Source of the DNA: Diphasiastrum complanatum | Taxonomy: Eukaryota > Streptophyta > Lycopodiopsida > Lycopodiales > Lycopodiaceae | DNA: 64,000 nt | Assembly: GCA_029204225.1 (NCBI GenBank) | Contig: CM055096.1 | Coordinates: 70,205,444 to 70,269,443 of the forward strand | Direction of reading: 5' to 3' | Shown: one piece after another, positions 10,996-25,886 of the stretch | How the letters are laid out: every line of letters begins with the position of its first letter | Position numbering within the stretch: the first letter of the stretch is position 1 | Program-made: the position numbers and the translations under genes | Notes under the pieces: generated by a model | What the model was told of the DNA's origin: nothing | Seen by the model: only the letters and a program-made list of their open reading frames with translations | The model's database searches: none

Positions 10996-12690
10996 AAGCC
11001 TTTCTTTCTTTCTTTGCATTTAGGCCCTATAACCTTATAAAGGTACCAGTCAGCCCTCGCTGTAAGTTGAATTTTATTAAATTCCATGCAGATTTCGATG
11101 GGTTGCCATATTTTCTTGCAAACCAAGACGTGTTGGAGTTCAAAGATGATTAATCTAAATGCAATTATCATGTGATTCACGCTGTGAGATTTGCTTGCAA
11201 AGCGAGATGTGTTGATATCCTTTGTTGGAGCTAACTCAATATACTATGCACCTACAACACGATGGCTGATGTGCACCTGCAGCATGATGGGTCATGACAT
11301 CTTTCCTTGAGGCTGCGTTTTCAGTCATACTACATGAAAACCGTACCTGTACTACTTCAAGGAGATTAATAAAGTCTGATTACTACTTATTAAAGGACAA
11401 TTTTTCGAGAAGATTCCTTTGCTTTATGCCATATGCACTCATCTATGTACTCAATGAAAAACATATAAAATTTCAAGCTCTTTCTTAAACACATTTGTTG
11501 ACTCTGTAATGTATACGAATCATGTCACATTTTCCAAGATGGAAGTTTTTGTTACGGGTGTAAAACATTTGGATTTTCTTTTTATTAGTATTATATTGTA
11601 GACGCGTATTTGGGTTCATCAAGGTCAAAAATATGAGCACAAATTCGAGATCTTGTTTAATTGCCTCGTGTTCTTGGGCATCTATTGCGCTTGTACGATG
11701 CATCTATTCTGCATATTCATGATAGAGCAAATAATGATGAAGTTAATGCGTATTTCAAGTTTTTTGTAACAACTTATATTATCCTTTGCAAGCAATTTTC
11801 TAGAACATCAACAATTGTATAATGAGTTTATACGCTCATGTCTTCCATCTTGCTTTCTATCATGATTTTTCATGCATTTGTTGCTTTTTGTGGTAGTAGC
11901 TCTTGTGTGAATGGTGATGAGAGTGTAATGAGCAAAATGTTCCATTGTTTCCTATCAATGTATGTAGTATATTGTCTTCTGTAGTGGAGCACAGCATGAG
12001 CTTAGACTCTCTTATGGAGGGTTACAGTCAATCTATTGCTATTTTTAGTATTGTTATGGTGTTGTGAGAAAGCGATGGTTGAGGGATAAATAATGGATCA
12101 TGTTCTCGGTGTTTGATATGGCTAGAGCTTGCTACATTAGGCATCATCACTGAGAAGCTAACAACACTTTCTATGGTAGTTAACGCAAAATCTTTTGAAA
12201 CAGGGAATGGTGGAGAGGTCCATTTTTTAAAATGCCCTTACAATCTTTTGGTAATTCACCTGAATTTTGAATTTTGAATTTAAAAATTGATTGATTATTT
12301 TTAAAATGTTGCATTTGCATATATTTTAAATTTGGAATGAGTGATGTGAGATATTCAAAGTATTTTGCATTTAAATCACCAAAAAATCATAAAGTTAAAA
12401 TCTATGGAATTTATGAATAATAAATGTTTACATAGGTAAATCTAGGATTTTGCAAAGTCTTTAGCTAAAAAAAAAATTAATAGATGCAATTTGAAAGACT
12501 TTAATGTTTGTTTGAAAATTGTTTGCAATTTAATTTTAGGATTTTAACATTCAAGAAAAGATCAACAACAACAACTTTTGTGACAATGTTTGTATCTACT
12601 AGGGGAGCAATTGCATCCAGAGTAACTACCTCTATAATAACTTTTATACTTTTGCTCCACCACTTCTACTAAATCGCCCTCATCACCTAA
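10996..12690. other. AT-rich stretch, nothing recognised
   Basis: Only short ORFs on both strands and no terminal repeats or RNA-gene features. The first part is probably 3' UTR and flank of the 10078 ORF. Confidence 0.4.
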
Positions 12691-12699
12691 AGTTCCACT

Positions 12700-13060
12700 A
12701 GGAGATGGCTAAGGCTCTTTGCAAAGGAGAACAATAGTATCCTCATCTAGTCTTGCCTTTCCAACCTCTTGAAATTCATTAAGCAAAACTGAAATACTAG
12801 TCAATCTCATTTTAATAAAACTTACTAAACTAGAATCAATTTATACGGCTACAATATGTCTACCCTTTTGGATAGCACATGCACTAGTGGTGCCACTACC
12901 ACTAAGTAAATCTAAAACCCAATCTGTTGGGTGTGAAAACATTTAATAAATCTATCTACAAGTTGTTGTGGATTCTGGTATGGACAAGCCACAAAACTAG
13001 TCATCAAATTCTTCAAATTTTTTGTCACTACTGTTCAATTATAATGATTTGAAAAATTTG
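12700..13060 (-). pseudogene. Relic of a beta-class DNA amino-methyltransferase
   Basis: Read on the minus strand, one frame carries an AdoMet-binding motif I, DWVLDLLSGSGTTSACAI, followed by KGRHIVAV. It is preceded in an adjacent frame by NPQQLVDRFIK, which fits motif X of this class. Motif X then motif I at the C-terminal end is the order seen in N6_N4_Mtase (beta class) enzymes. After IVAV comes an in-frame TAA where such enzymes usually have an acidic residue, and one frameshift lies between the two motifs. Coding traces continue toward 12700 (SFIKMRL...VLLNEF). I found no clear catalytic (D/S)PPY motif upstream (13060-13450), where frames are badly broken. It is therefore a decayed C-terminal half. 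Origin is unknown. Confidence 0.55.
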
Positions 13061-13593
13061 TGCATCCGATAGTGTTGTAGTGCAACATCGACCTCTTTCC
13101 CTAAGTTGAAAGATAGACAATGGTTATATATTCAACCGTGTTGCAGAGGCGAGCAGCACACCAAAATTTCTCACATTTGCAATATACATGCAAATTGTTG
13201 AAAACATAAGTTAGAGTAATAGATAAATAAAATTTTATCATAACAATTTGCAAGGTCTGATCTGGTGCAAGGAAGAGCAATCTCAAAAAATTTTATCTGA
13301 TTTTTGGAAATTTAGACTATTTGTAGTCCATATTGCATCAATTGACATACTACCAGCTCCATCACACTTCTAGTAGCATGATGACCTAGGGAAGTGAGAA
13401 ACTACAACAAAAATCTCATGGAAAGGTGCAAAATTCAACTATTCAAGCATCATACCAATTTTTTGACGAGTTGGATCGACATTGGTGGATGGATTTTTTT
13501 GAATAGCAAAACTTTAGTTGGTTTAACTTGGGGATCCAAATTTATCTGAAGAATTTCATTGGCCATTAAAATCAACAATTTCAATGACGAGAG

Positions 13594-14398
13594 TTGAATC
13601 ATCAACTATTCCACAATAGACTGAATTTGTGCGAACATACATCAACAACTGATGAATTTCATTGGCCTCATAAATTAGGAACATCAACTACGACTGTCGA
13701 ACCTTCAGATCTTCCTCGAGATAATGATTTCCTGCAGCTTGTGCAAGGTGAGAAACGTGAAATTTATGTGGGCTCAAGGAAGAATAGGCAAAGTGTAAAG
13801 CTGCAAAAATGAAATGGCGTGGTGATTTGAATGAAATCCAAATTGGAAGCCTTGTTGCACTTCTAGCTTCAGAAAACAATGAAGGACATCCATTTTGGAT
13901 TGCCAAAGTACTTGGCTTTATTCAAAATAGCAATCAAACAAAAGTACTACGTGTCCATTGGTTGCGCACCACTTCAACGAATGCTTTTTTGGGAAGGTAC
14001 GAACTCGAAATGTTGCAAGTAGATCCAAAGGGCAAGAGAAAGAGATTGCCAAAAAATCAACCAAGAGTCGATGATTTGAATCTACAGGATGTAGATGTTT
14101 TGGCATTTAGTTTTGAATTAACAATGACCAATCATCTACAAAGTCAACAATATCTATATTGAACGAACGACTTGGATTACTTGAAAAACCATCATCCTCC
14201 ACTCGTCATCAACAGAGAAAAGCTGATTTACAAGGTTTTTTGTCAACATTAGACGCGGATTCTGAGGAAGACATGCCAGTTGACTCTGATGAAGAAGACG
14301 GGTCTTCCACTTCATCAGCTGAAAACGAGAGTGTTGAGAATATGTCAAGTTCTGAATTGAGAGGCATCAGTGAAAATTTCTTAGAAAATGTACTTTAA
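13594..14398 (+). pseudogene. BAH/PWWP-like domain ORF, frameshifted
   Basis: Three overlapping frames (13594-13812, 13809-14162, 14159-14398) read as one protein broken by small shifts. The middle part contains GSLVALLASENNEGHPFWIA and then VLRVHWLRTT, resembling the beta-barrel of BAH, PWWP or Tudor-like chromatin readers (HPFWIAKV is the telling motif). The last part is acidic (DSEEDMPVDSDEEDG). I have seen this kind of module in transposon-encoded plant proteins, but I cannot name the family. Each break is an overlap of 1-4 bases at ATGA, consistent with single-base indels. It lies back to back with the methyltransferase relic and may belong to the same element. Confidence 0.4.
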
Positions 14399-14399
14399 A

Positions 14400-15367
14400 A
14401 AAAAGAATGTGCAAATATAATTTAATTTATTTTGTATTTCAATGGGATTTCGAGTTTCAAAAATCATTTGTTCTCATGAATTATTATTTCATTTGTAATT
14501 ATGATGGTTTTATGAAGTTTGCAACAAAAAACTTGTAGTTCTTTATTTAAAATATGTATTTTTTCGCTTTTTTTAAAAACAAAATTTAGAGATTTATTAA
14601 AAAAATCCATGATGTTGGCCTTAAACTAGGACCATTAAAAAACACCAAAAAAGATTACTCTTTTTCAGGTCAAAGTCCCAAAACAAATGTCATCGTGTTC
14701 CAATGCTATCCAGGTCTTGATCTAATGGGGCCCAATTACCATTGTGATTTTTCCATCTCTGATAATGAAATGCCATACGAAGCATTTGCTTTTCTATATT
14801 GTATCTAAAGCATATGGATGAATGTTTGATTTTGCATTCTATATCTGTAGTGGATTTTTTGTCCCAACCTTTGTCCATGAATTCAAATAAAAAAAAATCA
14901 TCTGATAGGTTTTTTCAAACAAACAATGTGAGCGGTTTGGTGCACAGAGGACTTTTGTACATCATTATATAGTTTGGAACAAAAAGACTTTATTGTTAAG
15001 TGTAATCCACTAGTCGTTAATTAGATAAAGGTATAGACTCTAGTTTTCCTATTCCTCCATTTAAGTCTAGAATATACATAGCGTCATAAAAAAATATTCC
15101 AAAATTTGCAAGTTCTTTTGCGGTTCGTCCTCTATACTAAATTGCAATTTGTCAATTTCTGAATGGATGACATTTATAATACTTGGAAGAGAGATTACAG
15201 GTTCTCATTCATGTATATTTGATGGATATAGATATGCAATATAAAACCATAATAAGTTCTCATTCACAAATACAATTACATGTTTAAAATGACATGCAAC
15301 TCAAAAGATTAAAATACTTACAATTGCATTTTTGAAACTCACATGGATTTACAGCATCCACATTTAG
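14400..15367. other. AT-rich stretch, nothing recognised
   Basis: No ORF over 65 codons and no visible terminal repeats. Confidence 0.4.
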
Positions 15368-15634
15368 TTATGAATGCATATAAACATGTTGAACAAGCAC
15401 CTCTGAAATGGTTTTTCCACTTGGAGATACTTTGAAATCAATAATCCGACCTTGCCAATAAGATCTATATGTATTCTTTGCCTTTTTCTTTTGGCGAAGA
15501 GCCCCTCTCACCGATGGATGAATCGATACCCAAGAAGCCTTCTGATATTCATAAAAAATCCATGTGCCATCATCTTTTTTCTCGTTATAAAAAATTGCGG
15601 AGTAGATCAAGAATCTTGGTCTTCTCATTAACAT
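15368..15634 (-). pseudogene. Unrecognised 88-codon fragment
   Basis: The minus-strand frame includes SYWQGRIIDFKVSPSG and SEVLVQHVY. The pattern (aromatic-WQGRI, then a strand ending in VQH) again suggests a small beta-barrel reader domain, perhaps related to the ORF at 13594-14398. It directly follows the gag relic on the same strand. Family not identified. Confidence 0.3.
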
Positions 15635-15639
15635 AGCTT

Positions 15640-16713
15640 AAAGAGTCTCATGTTTGAATCTGTCGTGTATTTAGTCAAAGAGGTATCTGGTACCGGTTGA
15701 TAAGATGGGCATTCATTTCCAGTGTGTGCACCCCTACAATGAGGGCACCAGGTATTGTCACGTCTATGATGTATCTGGCCAGTGGGTAATTGACCTGGCA
15801 TGGAACTCTGTATAGACAGCGGGGTGTTCTGAAACTCTTTCGTAAGTTTTTCCATTTGTTGTTGGGGTTGCTGGTTAAGCAACTCTTATTTCTCTAGTTT
15901 CTTCGGTCGGTTTGGATTCCTGGACAACATAGTGTGCTCTCCATTCTCTAGGTTTGTCAACGTCTGATCCCTCGTCTTCTTCACGGATGACATCAGATAT
16001 GTCTTGTTTTAAGGATGTATTTCTATCGTTAGATAAGAGTTCACGTCTGATCCATCTAGGAAGTCCACTACTACACCAGATGATGAGCATTGATTCCATG
16101 GGTTGTTCTTGTACTTGACTTTTTCAGCGTTTAATCATTCAATATAGTCACGTACTTTTTCATCCTTTGTCATTTTGATATTACTTAGTTTGACAAAGGG
16201 ACTCTCTATCAAACGAAATGGTTTGAATTGCTTGATGAAGGATACTTTCAAGAGTGACCAATCTCGTTTATCTTCATGATCCAGGTTGAAGAACCATTCA
16301 CGTGCTCGATCGATCATGGTCATCGAGAAAAGTTGGACCATGGCTTCGGGAGATGTCTCACCATAGACATCGCAAGCATTCTCAAAGACTTGGAGAAATC
16401 TCTAAGGGTCTGAATTTTCGTCGTACTTAGGAAGGTCTAGTTTGGGTGTGCGTTTTTCAGTACGAGGACCGTGGTTAGCAAAACCCCCATTTAAGTGAGC
16501 TCTTGCGTGAGAAGATTCAGCAGCATGAAATTGTGGTTGGTCATAGGCAACTTTAGCTCGCATAGGTTCCCATCTCTCGAAAGGGTTTGTGTATGACTCA
16601 TGGACTTGTGATTTCATGCGAGTGTACCAATTGTATCTGGCTTGCTTTGTGGAAGGAGATATCATCTCGGGTGAATAGTCCTCTATGAAATTGGGATCGT
16701 AATGACGATCCAT
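15640..16713 (-). pseudogene. Gag-only retroelement relic (Ty3/gypsy-like gag)
   Basis: Starts MDRHYDPNFIEDYSPEM at 16713. The core gag motif REWFFNLDHEDKRDWSLLK (16135-16341) is typical of Ty3/gypsy Retrotrans_gag. A variant zinc knuckle (CPHCRGAHTGNEC, three rather than four residues before His) lies near 15700-15740. The frame is broken by a TAG at 16402, a TGA at 16135 and at least one frameshift near 16080. Both stops are explained by C-to-T changes in CAG or CGA codons. No protease, RT or integrase follows, so the element was gag-only or lost its pol. Confidence 0.6.
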
Positions 16714-16739
16714 GTGGAAGGGCTAGAGTACCTTGGTGT

Positions 16740-17770
16740 TGTGTGGTTTGGGCTTTTTTTTTTTTAATAAGATACAGTATTTAGGGTAGTTGTACTGGGT
16801 TTTTTTTCCTTGCCTAACCTCAATCCAAGATCTAATCAATCTAGCATCAAAGAGATGAAGTTAGTTGTCACGCATAGATTCGTTCCCATGAGAGCGATAG
16901 TATAGTTTAGATTTCAGCATGAATGGAAGATTCACATCTAACTCTAACATCCATTAACCCTAAGCATTAACACTACATCCACTAACACTAGATCCACAAC
17001 AAGATAGCTTACTCTTCCTCTCTCTCCCTTTCTTTCTCATAAAAAGTATAATAACATGCAATCCCAATAAGAATCAAATCCCATAATTAGCAAAATCCAA
17101 AGAAAGCATGAGAGATGGAGGACGAAAGAAGAAGAGCAAGGACATTCCACAATCCATTTCACAAGAGAACCAATCTGCTTTATTGAAATGAAGAAATGAA
17201 ACATGTGTAGGAACAAAAGTGGTCCCTTTTTATAGTAGAGAGGAGGACCCTGGCCTCTGAATCCTATTGGTCCATTTCTGCCTCCCTAATTAGTCAAATT
17301 TAAAAAAGAGTGGGAACCATCTGAGGAAAACCCAACTTTATTCACTAACTTGACATTTAGGCCCTACGACATTAAAAGTCCCACAAAAAGGTCTAAAGTT
17401 ATTTTATTGACTTTGTAATTAATCAAATCTCTATGTGATCATCGGGTTGGACTCACACACGCAGGGTGCCAAATCCCTCTCACTTATTAGCTAGGGTTAG
17501 AATTGCCTTGAGATCCGCAAACCCTCCACCAGTATCCCCCACCAAAACTGGTGGCGGTCCCATGACACCTGCAAGATGCAGTTACTGGGGACTTTTATTG
17601 GCTTCGCGATGAATCTTTATTAAATGATACTGCACCTTCTCCATAAAATCAAGTTGGACAATGTTAAAATCCAAATTATGCGGCAAAAAACAACGATGGG
17701 CTCCGGCAATCCATTTTGAAGTTGTCTAGGACGTGAAGCGAGATTCCTAGGAGCCTCCCATCATTGCTGC
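16740..17770 (-). repeat. Probable LTR/leader of the gag-only element
   Basis: On the minus strand a TATA-type box (CTATAAAAAGG, near 17235) is followed about 55 bases later by CAATAAAG (near 17180), the promoter-then-polyA order of an LTR U3-R. It lies directly upstream of the gag relic. Exact LTR ends are not clear. An inverted pair (ccaccagt...actggtgg) sits near 17527-17553. Confidence 0.4.
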
Positions 17771-18295
17771 ACGGAAATACAGTTGACCCACCGGCAACTA
17801 ATCCTTGATAGTCTCTTAGGCCATTGGCTTATTTGGATTGAATGCCAAAGGAGGAAGGCAATCATCCCATCGCGTTGCCACGGATGCCAACAGAGTCAAG
17901 TCTTTCGCAAAAAGTGTCGCTTGTCTCACTGTCGGATCAAGAGAGTCCAGCAACCTCATTATCTAGAGATCCAATCAAAATTAGGGTTTTGACAAAATCA
18001 CAAAAAATTGACTATTCCAAATCTACATGCAAATGCTGAAAATTTGATATGCAATCTATAAGCCACCACTTAGGCTGATCCAATGATCCAAAAATCGGCC
18101 AAATCCAGTATGTGAATTCAAAAATTGGAATTGATCAAGTATATTGACCTATATAGTGTTTTGATCTACAAAAGATCCAATCTACAAAAGCAAAAAACTC
18201 GATTTTGGTGTAGAATCCTCTCTAGCATGCTCTAGACTTGATATCTTCACCAAACCATTGATAGATCTGATTTCCTCCTTCATAACCTGAAACAC

Positions 18296-18308
18296 AACTC
18301 TGATACCA
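18296..18308 (-). other. Primer binding site, initiator Met-tRNA type
   Basis: The minus strand reads TGGTATCAGAGTT immediately after the LTR end at 18309, with no spacer. Confidence 0.85.
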
Positions 18309-18958
18309 TGTGAAAGATTTCAGATCATTATGATCCAATCTACTTGAATGATCTTTGGTTAGAAAGATAAATACACTACCAATCTCACCAATGTAGAAAA
18401 ATCAACATATACACACAAAATGAGATGCAAACACTAATAGAACTTGATCAAACTTGAATGAAATGATAAAGTATTGTTGCTGTCCATAAAAAACCAGCAA
18501 GCTACTGTATTTCACACGTGTGGATTCAAAAATAGCAAATATAGATCATTCTACACATAGAATTGCAAGCAATCACCAAGATAGTGCACCAATGGATAGT
18601 AGAATCCAAGAGAACCATGTATAAGCATGAAATGAGATAGAGAAGAGAGAAGATAGCTCTCTCCACGAGTTACCTCCTTTTATAACAGGTCCAAACCCTA
18701 TTTGGCCACTTGGCTTTCCCACCAAAATGCTAACCCTACTAATCTTGGGTCTAGATTCAATGTACCCAATTATTCAAATTCGAATCTACTCAAACTCGCA
18801 TTCTAACTTTCCCACACTTTCAAAAAGTGTTTATTCAAATGAAATTTAGACTAATGAACTTTGAAAAGTTAATCTCTAAGTATAAAACAAGTTTTGGCCT
18901 CAATATGCTAGATATGGAAATATAGCAAAATGTGATGAAACTAGTTGAATCTTTCACA
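18309..18958 (-). repeat. Copia-type 5' LTR, 650 bp
   Basis: On the minus strand it starts TGTGAAAGATTC at 18958 and ends GAAATCTTTCACA at 18309, a 10-base terminal inverted repeat, followed by the primer site. TTATAAAAGG near 18690 is a good TATA box. Ends resemble those of the 2578-3279 LTR (TGTGAA...TTTCACA), so the families are related. About 500 bp of untranslated internal region follows (18295 to about 17780). No gag or 3' LTR of this element is visible. Confidence 0.8.
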
Positions 18959-18960
18959 CC

Positions 18961-19670
18961 AACCATCAGGAAATTATTCAGGAGCTGAGCAGCGGCATGT
19001 ATGGCAGGCTCAGTAATGGCTTCTAGGATGTAGCCGTCATTGGTCTAATGCAAATCATTTGTAAGGTTGATATAAGGCTTAATAGCTTGTTTGGCTTGCT
19101 TATGGTTTGGTGAGGCTTGGGTACCAGATGCTATCCCTATGGCAGCAAGGGCGGCCTCAGTCACGCGCAACTTGTGTGTGGCTCCCTGGAAAGTGATGTA
19201 CAACTTGGATTTCTCCTCCTTCCAAGTACTGAAGGCAAGAGTGATAAAATCCATGTTGATTTTCCCTGAAAAGGCTCTCTCATGAATACTCACTGCAGTA
19301 AGCAGAGGCTCTGCAAGGGTCATACACTGAGTGAACATGTTTGTGCTAGGAAGGATCATGATATCCATTGTAGATGGAACATCACGATGGATAGTATAAC
19401 GAGGAGACTGGGATGTATATGTGGAAGATATGATGAACAAAAGTGGAAAGTAATACGTGTGAGTGTATAACAGAAAACAGTTCAGAAAGTTTTGAAGGCT
19501 TTGGTTGCTGGAAAATTTGGCAAGAGCTTTGCTAGCACAAGTGAGAAATGAATCGAATTCAACCAACTTATAGATGAATTTAGAGAGTCCATTACACTGA
19601 ATACTAGTTTGGCTGATCAGTTCTGAACAAAAATTTGCAGGCTTGTACAGTACTGTGAAAGTAGGCTATA
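18961..19670 (-). pseudogene. Unrecognised protein-coding relic, cut by the LTR at 18958
   Basis: Not recognised. A 173-codon ORF (19566 to 19045) is open further upstream to about 19670, where atttttatag looks like a splice acceptor or a TAG stop precedes. Beyond its TAG (19045-19047) the same frame continues with clearly protein-like sequence (TNDGYILEAITEPAIHAAAQ) until the LTR inserts. Composition is globular with a clean internal stretch (ITFQGATHKLRVTEAALAAI). The segment near 19400-19470 (LLYTHTYYFPLLFIISS) may be an unspliced intron. It has no retrotransposon motif. It could be a host gene exon or an endogenised viral capsid-type gene. Neither is shown. Confidence 0.4.
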
Positions 19671-19900
19671 AAAATCTCGACGAAGGTTTATGAGGTCCTA
19701 AAGCCATCCGACGAACGTTTTCCAGGGTTGGCGAAGGATGAACCTTCGCCCAAGAGGATCCTTCGCCCAAGTACTGTCATAAATGCAAATTTTCAAGATC
19801 TAAACCTATGGCCGACCTAATTTTGACATTTTAAGACCATCTAGCATGTCAACGAAGGTTCCTAAGGAGAGTAAGGTGCTCGACGAAGGTTACCAAAATG
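19671..19900. other. Short GAAGG-rich spacer
   Basis: The motif gcgaagg or its complement ccttcgcccaag recurs at least six times between 19678 and 19885, in both orientations. No gene is seen. Confidence 0.4.
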
Positions 19901-22226
19901 GCATATTGCTGATCATTCGCCTAACTCAAAAAAAGGTACTGTTTCTGGAAAAGAACCTTCACCCATCTCAATATAGATATATCTGCAGCGGGCCGTTGGG
20001 ACGAACTCCATTGCTTGAACAGTCGTAGGTTGTAGCCTATCGATGGAAGGTGGAGCTGCTATGACAGTCTCTTGTATTGGTTGCTTCTTCTTGAAATCGT
20101 AATACTTGTCTTCAAGGAAGACAACATCGCGACTGACTGAGATTTGGCCCATAACCACATCGTAAACACGATATGCCTTGTGTGATGTTGAATAGCCGAT
20201 GAAGATGCTTTCATAGCTTACTAGGTCCAATTTCTTCCTCAGATCAAATGGCACTTATGAATAGCAGAGACATCCGAAAACACGCAGGTGTTTCAAGCTT
20301 GGTTTGTATTCGTAGTAGGCTTCAAACGGTGTCCTGGAATCGACTGCTTTAGTGTTGGAGTAGTTCTGCAGATAGCAGGCCATAGAGATTGCTTCTTCCC
20401 AGAATGTTTGAGGTAAATGGGCGTTGGCTGTCCTGGATCGTGCAGCTTCCAACAGTGTGCGGTTCTGCCGCTCAGCTACTCCGTTTTGTTGAGGAGTGTA
20501 GCTTGTAGTAGACTTATGGTGCACGCCACATGACGACAGATAGTCCTTCATCTCATTTGATAGGTACTCTCCCCCTTAATCAGATCGCAGGGCCTTGATT
20601 TTTCGACCAGTCTGATTCTCAACATATTGCTTGAATTCTTTGAAGCAATTGAATGCTTCTGACTTGTTCTTAATGAACATTACACTAGTAAAATGGGAGT
20701 AGTCATCGATGAATGTAATAAAGTATAGAGCCTTACCCAAGGAAGGTATGCTCATATGACCATATAAGTCATTGTGTATCAGTGAAGGAATAGACTTGGC
20801 TCTTCTGGCCTATCTTCTTGGAAATTTGGTTCTAGGTTGTTTGCCTAGTAAGCAACTTTCACAAACAGATTGATTAGTTGTAGTAACAACATTTATATTC
20901 ATGTCCTTGACCATTTTGTTATGATGCATATACAAGATTGAACGCATGTTTAGATGTCCTAATCTCTGATGCCATAAATTAGCATCTGAACAACTCACAG
21001 AAAGTGCAACATTGTGACTCAGTATGTACAGATTTCCTTCTCTGTAAGCACAGAGGATTTCCTTTGAGTTCTCATCTAAAATAGTACATCGCCTAGCAGT
21101 AAACAAGGCTTTATAGCCTTGATCAATGATCTTGCTAATAGACAATAAGTTCTTTGTTAATTTGGATACATAAAATACTCCATTAAGCTGCCTAGTGATG
21201 CCATCAGAGAACTGTTGAATAGACCCTTGGCCTACAACTGTGAACTGGAGTCACCAAAGAAAATGTACTTTGATTTTGTAGCTGTGAGTGTAGAAAAGAG
21301 GTCCTTGCATGGTGTCATGTGCTGAGAAGCACACGAATCGAGATACCATTGATGGTCATCTCTACTGGATTGATCTTGTACCATCAGCACCTTCTCTTCA
21401 TCTTGGTGCTGCTGCATCTTCTTCTTTGCTTCATTGTGCTTGAGGATGCGACAGTCCTTGATGTCGTGGCTAGTTCTTTTGCAATATCTAAAAAATAGCT
21501 TGGTCTTGGACGATGATTGGTCGTGCTGTTGCTGTTGTGGTTGTGATGCTGCTGGTTGTTCTGCTTTGTCTTCTTATTCTTGAAGACTTTATTCTTCTTG
21601 GATTGCTGCTTGTTTGAATAGAGTGCCATCATGGATTTGGTACTCGTATATGTGGACAAGCTTTTCCTCCTAACTTCTTCCTGCAACAAACTTGATGTCA
21701 ACTTTTGGAGAGACAACACAGGGGTATTGCTCAGAAGCAACACTAAATTATCGTAGGAGGATGGAAGACTAGCAAGAAGAGACATGGTAGAGTCTTCTTC
21801 TGAGATAGGGGAATCTATTGCAGCCAGTTGGTTCATCAATTATTTGAAGTCATTTAGATGGTCGCTAATTGAGGTGCTTTCACTCATTCTGAGTGTTAGT
21901 ACCTTCTTCCTCAAGAAGAGGCGAGTTGAGACATTTGAGGTCTCATAGATGCTAGTGAGTGTATCCCATGCTTCTTTGAAAGTAGTGTAGTTGGATACAT
22001 GAGCAATTTGAGTGTCTTTAAGGTTTAGAGATACAATGGCAAGAGCTTTGCCATCCTTGGCTGCCCAAGCTGGGAGCTGTTCGGGTTTTGCCGGTCTAGC
22101 TATAGAACCGTTGACGTATCCCCATAACTCCTTTTCAATTGAGATCATCCTCATTTTGAACTTCCACATGTGGAAGTCATCTTCGTTGAATTTATTGATC
22201 AAGCGGATCTCTGAGGTGCCTTCCAT
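19901..22226 (-). pseudogene. Ty1/copia gag-protease-integrase relic
   Basis: The ATG at 22226 starts a copia gag (MEGTSEIRLINKFNEDDFHM). A TAA near 21840 and a frameshift follow. The knuckle reads FFRYCKRTSHDIKDC near 21440-21490 and lacks its first cysteine. The protease motif is WYLDSCASQHM, with cysteine replacing the catalytic-loop glycine. The GAG-pre-integrase and HHCC region (WHQRLGHLN, CESCLLGK) is at 20810-21145. The integrase core follows with an Asp (HNDLYG), an Asp (ITFIDDYSHF) and a Glu (NGVAERQNR). The sequence ends near 19913 before any RT. At least four breaks make it non-functional. Confidence 0.8.
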
Positions 22227-22304
22227 AGTGATCGAAATTATACACAAACAACTTAGAACAGCTTTTGGAAAAAGATCTTGGACTCTAGTAATCCACTGAA
22301 CCAA

Positions 22305-22317
22305 AGCTCTGATACCA
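22305..22317 (-). other. Primer binding site of the copia relic
   Basis: The minus strand reads TGGTATCAGAGCT, four bases inside the LTR end at 22322. Confidence 0.8.
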
Positions 22318-22321
22318 CTTC

Positions 22322-25543
<3,222 letters not shown>

Positions 25544-25750
25544 GAATGGTACCCAATTTCTTTTTATTACTCTTAGTTTCTAATACTCTAAAAAGTTGAA
25601 AGGCTTATGACTCTTGGAGAGAAATTTTCAAAACTCCAAATCTAGTAAAATACCACCTCAACGGTCAAGATTATCGAAGTAATATCCTACGGACACGATC
25701 AATTGCTTCTTGTACACTCTTTTGTTTAGTTGTACCTATATAAAGAGAGA

Positions 25751-25886
25751 ATGGGGTTCATACTTTCTCCACGCCCTCTCTCCTCCATTCTCTTCTTCTT
25801 CTTCTGCTTCTTCCTCTGGCATACCAAGGGTTGCAGTGTTGGTGCTCACATTACGGCAACCGGAAAGCTACCTCCGGAATACACTG
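25751..25886 (+). CDS. Possible first exon of a secreted protein
   Basis: The frame from the ATG at 25751 reads MGFILSPRPL and then a phenylalanine-rich hydrophobic core (ILFFFFCFFLW), then AHITATGKLPPEYT. This is the shape of a signal peptide and mature start. It ends at ACTG|GTAAGT, a near-perfect donor site at 25887. TATATAAAG lies at about 25736, which is too close to the ATG to be its promoter unless translation starts elsewhere. No second exon is identified downstream, where copia fragments lie. This may be a chance or a broken gene. Confidence 0.25.

Noticed and set aside
19901-22226. Autonomous copia element
   Set aside because: RT and RNase H are missing and several stops, a frameshift and altered catalytic residues are present.
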